From Pseudobdellovibrionaceae bacterium (GTDB taxonomy: Bacteria > Bdellovibrionota > Bdellovibrionia > Bdellovibrionales > Bdellovibrionaceae), in NCBI GenBank assembly GCA_022843825.1, contig JALHMX010000010.1, positions 44,103 through 108,102 on the forward strand: 64,000 bases of DNA, given 5' to 3'. Within the stretch, counting starts at the first letter, position 1, and every line of letters starts with the position of its first letter. This document shows positions 61,401-64,000 of this stretch, one piece after another. The notes beneath the pieces are model-generated. The model saw nothing but the letters and a program-made list of their open reading frames with translations. It made no database searches and had not been told where the DNA came from. A program made the translations under genes and the position numbers.

Positions 61401-64000
61401 TCACCAGAAACATTTACTGCTCCACCAACACCTAAGCCACCAGTGATCACTGCAGCTCCAGTTGTTGGCGATGTTGAAGCTGTACTGTTGGTGACAACAA
61501 ATTGTGAAGGCGTTGTGACGGATCCAGTACCTGAACCTTGTAAAGTTAAATTTTGATTTGTTCCGCCAGCACCAATCGTTAATGCGCCCGATCCGTAAAT
61601 GCTTCCTACGTTTGAAAAATCATTTGAAGTCGTTGTACCTGGAATAACTCGGCGAACTCCGCCGCTGGTGAAAAATAATGTTGTTCCATCAAACTCGATA
61701 GCTCCATTTTCTGGAGTCGTCATCACTGGGCCCGCACTAAATTTTAATGGTGCCGTTCCCGCGGCCGCTGTTCCTGCTTTTAAGTGAAGTCCTGCTGTTG
61801 GCGAAGTTACACCGATTCCTACATCACCACTTGATGTGATAACCATTTTTTGTGTTAAAGATCCATTTTGTGCTGTAGAGAAACGTAAATTACTTGCATA
61901 GGATCCGTTCGATATATTTGTTGCAATCATGCTGATCTCAGCCATACGAGTTATTCCGCTAGTATTTCGATTGGCACTAAATCCTAAAGCGGCACCGCTA
62001 TTCACTTGGGGGTTGGCTGTATTATACAAGGTTAGCATTGTTGCGACACTGCCGCCACTATGCGATCCAAATCCAACTCGCGATCCACCTAATGTTGGCC
62101 CAGTATCTTCAACGGGCCAATTCACTGAAAAGTGATTTTGCCCTGGATAATAGGCCATTGGACAATGAATCGAACCCGATCCTCCAGCACAATCATCATT
62201 ACCGAATAATATCATGTCTGCAGTCCCATGTGAGCTTCGATAAGTTGAAATTCCATGCATTAGCGCATCATCTGGATCACGCCACATAATCTTACCGCCA
62301 TCGGCCAGACCTAGATTTAAAGGTGTTGCATTGGATCCAATAGTTAAACCTTCTGTCGGTGATGCATTTCCAATTCCCACTTTACCCGTGGCTCGATACA
62401 CATCACCACTTACGTTTGTAGTCCACAATTCTGTTGATGGCGTATAACCAAGCGCAGTCGTAACATCAGTTGATGTTAACGCTGACGATGATAGTACGCC
62501 AGCAGTACTTCGAACAAAACCATTGGGTAAGGATAAGGCTGTGTTAATATCACCGGAAGTAATTGATGATAATTTGCTATTAAACGTTGTCCAATCACTT
62601 GAAGCTAAGTATCCATTGCTTGCGCCACTTGCTTGAGTCATTGAAATCACTGGCGTTGAATCGCCACTCGTTACAGTAATCGGAGAAGTGCCCGTCACCA
62701 TCGTGACAGTTCCGCCACCAGCCGCAATATCTACTCCGTTAACTTTAAAATTACCTGTCACGTTTACATCGCCGGAAACATCGACTGCATAGGCGGCCGT
62801 AGTTTTTCCTACTGCAATTCTTCCTTGGGAATCAACTATACTTAAAGCAGTGCCGGTACTATTTTGCCATTCTTGAAGATGAGCTGTCTGTGAAGCGACG
62901 CCTCTAACAGCAAATGCTTTCTGTGCGGGATCAATACTTTTAGCAACAACAGATAGGGGTAATCCTATATTCCCTGTGCTTAAATTTAAAGTTGAAGTAT
63001 TGCCATTAACTTCCGGGGTCCTTACACTGCCATCGGCTGCAAGAGTACCAGTTGCTCTTAAAGAGTAAATATTTAGCCAGTTAACTTCCCCAGCTGTACC
63101 CTGAGAAATCGTAGCTCCTCCGGAATTAGTACCTACTGTAATGGTTCCTGCAACTTGAAGTTTACTTGCTGGAGCCGCAGTTCCAATGCCCACATCACCT
63201 GAAGAAGTCACTGTTAGCTGACTCGTTCCTACTGTTAATCCACCAGAAGGTAAATTCAATGCACCAGTCATCGTATCACCGGCACGATTAACTGGTGTGT
63301 ATCCAAGAGCAGTATTAACATCTGTTGATGTTATACTTGATAACTTATTATTAAACGTTGTCCAATCACTTGAAGTTAAGTATCCATTGTTTGCGCCACT
63401 TGCTTGAGTCATTGAAATCACTGGAGTAGAATCACCACTCATTACAGTAATCGGAGAAGTGCCCGTCACCATCGTGACCGTGCCACCGCCGGTTGCGATG
63501 TTTACTCCGTTAACTTTAAAATTTCCACCGGTCAAATTAATATCTCCGGATACATCAAGGGCATAAGCTGGATTTGTTTTCCCTATACCAACATATCCGT
63601 TAGCATCGATGCGCATACGCTCTAGCGCTGGATCAGAAATACTTCCAAATCCTGCATTCAACTTAGTATAAAAAGTTAATGCCCCGCCTAAAGGAACAAC
63701 ATCAATTTGTTGAATGCGAGCCATATCGCCATTTGTCGAACCCATAAAATTGATAGAGTTGGCACCAAAGCCCGCTGTGTTTCGCATTTCAAGGACATTT
63801 GGCGTAGCACCAGAGTTTTGCTCTATGACAAGACTGTGTATAGGATTTGAATTTCCGATTCCTACTCTACTTGCGCGATGAATATCACCCGAAGCATTTT
63901 CAGACCACTTCGAAGCTCCGCTGCTAAATGATGACCAGTCTGCAGATGATAACAAACCCCTCGCCCCAGCACTTGCCGTTGGAAGGTTAAAGGTATGAAC
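58406..64000 (-). CDS. Giant surface fibre with beta-helix and S74-type C-terminal chaperone, 5' end beyond window
   Basis: 1,864 residues are visible; the frame is open to the window edge, so the N-terminus is missing. It consists of many beta-rich repeats with GNVGIGTxxPxxKLH and TGDVxVTGNFKVNGV-type signatures and DWTTFN-containing units, as in phage tail fibres and Bdellovibrio 'cell wall anchor' proteins. At nucleotides about 59230-59890 a segment with IYIDYNAANDTGDGLTTGTA resembles a pectate-lyase-like beta-helix. The C-terminus (58406-58830) is the S74 intramolecular chaperone: SDARLKDITSNFDKG, then TGIIAQELQKQIPEAV, followed by a trimeric-type coiled coil. It probably trimerises, self-cleaves and acts in surface binding, perhaps to prey (inference). 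Confidence 0.9.
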   Translation of the reverse strand, partial: VHTFNLPTASAGARGLLSSADWSSFSSGASKWSENASGDIHRASRVGIGNSNPIHSLVIEQNSGATPNVLEMRNTAGFGANSINFMGSTNGDMARIQQIDVVPLGGALTFYTKLNAGFGSISDPALERMRIDANGYVGIGKTNPAYALDVSGDINLTGGNFKVNGVNIATGGGTVTMVTGTSPITVMSGDSTPVISMTQASGANNGYLTSSDWTTFNNKLSSITSTDVNTALGYTPVNRAGDTMTGALNLPSGGLTVGTSQLTVTSSGDVGIGTAAPASKLQVAGTITVGTNSGGATISQGTAGEVNWLNIYSLRATGTLAADGSVRTPEVNGNTSTLNLSTGNIGLPLSVVAKSIDPAQKAFAVRGVASQTAHLQEWQNSTGTALSIVDSQGRIAVGKTTAAYAVDVSGDVNVTGNFKVNGVDIAAGGGTVTMVTGTSPITVTSGDSTPVISMTQASGASNGYLASSDWTTFNSKLSSITSGDINTALSLPNGFVRSTAGVLSSSALTSTDVTTALGYTPSTELWTTNVSGDVYRATGKVGIGNASPTEGLTIGSNATPLNLGLADGGKIMWRDPDDALMHGISTYRSSHGTADMILFGNDDCAGGSGSIHCPMAYYPGQNHFSVNWPVEDTGPTLGGSRVGFGSHSGGSVATMLTLYNTANPQVNSGAALGFSANRNTSGITRMAEISMIATNISNGSYASNLRFSTAQNGSLTQKMVITSSGDVGIGVTSPTAGLHLKAGTAAAGTAPLKFSAGPVMTTPENGAIEFDGTTLFFTSGGVRRVIPGTTTSNDFSNVGSIYGSGALTIGAGGTNQNLTLQGSGTGSVTTPSQFVVTNSTASTSPTTGAAVITGGLGVGGAVNVSGDITSNSSIRALASMYTPQLYGTDVASGNIRIDGTSHATKGSVLLASTGGGVAVGMGNDTPFALTHLGNGDDSTGSGNKAQMAFGYSSTNAYSHFIRTRHNSGTTENNAIDFYTGDGTAAGVFPTNAVHGLTINGGNVGIGTGAPAAKLHTSSDGSLVGGIFETTTTSPVQPQLRLKAGGATFDMHLANSGTTMYVNTPLTTYWGTGHFVLTAGDLGTNMGVTKLTQSGNLEMGWNGAMFSRDGDALGYSIKSDRLTVQSTGNSQPLALRTSGDMTFNTAMGEIARITSSGNVGIGTISPISKFHVAATNSTDNSNSYVDGNFLRYVASGNITSAGTYNKYASRISSDITENITVAGGYSYHYGSNNEVTYSGTVNSPGAAALNITTVDRVRGTFTGSVDTGDYVHIQGLDASVDGNLTGAGLLRKYAIIASASGTGDINHGIRAAASGATTNAAIVVTTNSPAAGPNNWAIQSYSSAQSYLAGSLGLGVSVPITKLDVNGVIRSSATSTTIYIDYNAANDTGDGLTTGTAKKTLAAALALADTLVVNSVTIHVLNTNSSDRINVGAANSSFPRHKHITFAGNPYINWDYAVNLHDNTTVNLIAVDVLLNANMLNVAGSNSNVVVGNAGGPSKIMFNQNNLAMFTSTIYWNSHTVNLYSTYSYQTNVIGVTGGVTGSKINEPGGYGYPLRVNIHWNDGNLIDLANINTEHCYANNNIHTTIRNVGNGTGNVGINSRIPTARLEVDDASDWGVANNSVVASFMDNEQPATLASMPLFSNVAGDRLGGSITANMSGSYGEMNFINRSSTGTNKGFRFIQQTGTGTFQDLISIKGTNGFLGVGIMDPQYALDVSGDISITGTPYRAGGDIAWQVPSDARLKDITSNFDKGLREIASIDTVKFKYKKDNAKNIPSDKEYTGIIAQELQKQIPEAVNTDKDGYLSVNTTPVFWAIVNAIKELFGISQQQDREIASVKAENEKLKKENAEIKARLDRIEKALENK
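62580..62752. repeat. Direct repeat copy 1 within the fibre gene
   Basis: 173 bp nearly identical to 63351-63523, starting TTAAACGTTGTCCAATCACT and ending with AACTTTAAAATT. They differ at scattered, mostly silent positions. The repeat codes for one fibre unit (TSPITV...DSTPVISMTQASG...DWTTFN). Confidence 0.85.
63351..63523. repeat. Direct repeat copy 2 within the fibre gene
   Basis: Second copy, 771 bp from the first, in the same frame. The offset is a whole number of codons (257), so recombination between the copies would change fibre length without a frameshift. Confidence 0.85.

Noticed and set aside
58578..62289. Several 60-100-codon frames antisense to the fibre gene
   Set aside because: They mirror the repetitive fibre sequence, lack SD sites and lie fully inside the long supported gene.
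58406..64000. Prophage remnant suggested by the tail-fibre-like gene
   Set aside because: No capsid, terminase, integrase or lysis genes in the window; such fibres also occur as host surface proteins.

Overview
The window is a chromosomal piece of a Gram-negative bacterium of fairly low G+C (judged by eye at about 40%). The gene content suggests a member of the Bdellovibrionota, a Bdellovibrio-like predator or close relative. The reasons are many secreted or lipid-anchored hydrolases, a giant cell-surface fibre ending in a peptidase-S74-type chaperone, a stand-alone multi-S1-domain protein, and small cytochrome-like envelope proteins beside otherwise standard housekeeping operons. The species call is inference; no rRNA gene is present to test it.

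Left part (1-16 kb). A Cys-rich lipoprotein cut by the window edge and an exported S9 peptidase lie divergent to a lipid-anchored trypsin-like protease with a P domain. A POT peptide transporter, a DCC-family protein, an S1-domain protein, a DUF4442 protein and a nitronate monooxygenase follow. Next come a secreted HNH-type nuclease candidate, a BamC-like lipoprotein and a matrixin-like lipoprotein. A TonB-dependent receptor is divergent from its own tonB-exbB-exbD energising set. Two perfect long palindromes that look like REP-type elements lie between genes here.

Middle part (16-43 kb). A Phn-type ABC importer is translationally coupled to an AI-2E-family membrane protein, with a CBS protein downstream. 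An ATP-grasp ligase is paired with a HEAGH zincin. Then come kup, feoAB, an ABC-2 exporter, initiator tRNA-Met, a CNNM/CBS transporter divergent from a Na/Pi cotransporter, and a six-gene envelope operon (35.2-38.9 kb). That operon has a YceI protein, two CxxCH proteins, an exported protein, a HAMP-like membrane protein and a small lipoprotein. It converges on a second envelope set: a CxxCH protein, a Tat-exported DUF1501 protein and a lipoprotein.

Right part (43-64 kb). A long leftward housekeeping operon runs queA-tgt-yajC-secD-secF-recJ-queC-DUF366. It joins Sec translocation, recombination and several steps of queuosine metabolism. tRNA-Leu(GAG) with a readable promoter, an O-antigen-ligase-like protein, a DUF883-like/holin-like pair, DUF885, galU, a MerR-type regulator and ihfA follow. 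Last are a coiled-coil protein and the 3' part of a fibre gene of more than 5.5 kb that runs off the window.

There is no transposase, integrase, CRISPR array or complete prophage. The points most worth a second look are the two adjacent CxxCH envelope gene sets, the fibre with an embedded beta-helix, the ATP-grasp/zincin pair, the Phn/AI-2E coupling, the REP-like palindromes (one has entered the queA-tgt junction), FeoB's altered G4 motif, and a structured 430-bp gene-poor stretch after tRNA-fMet.
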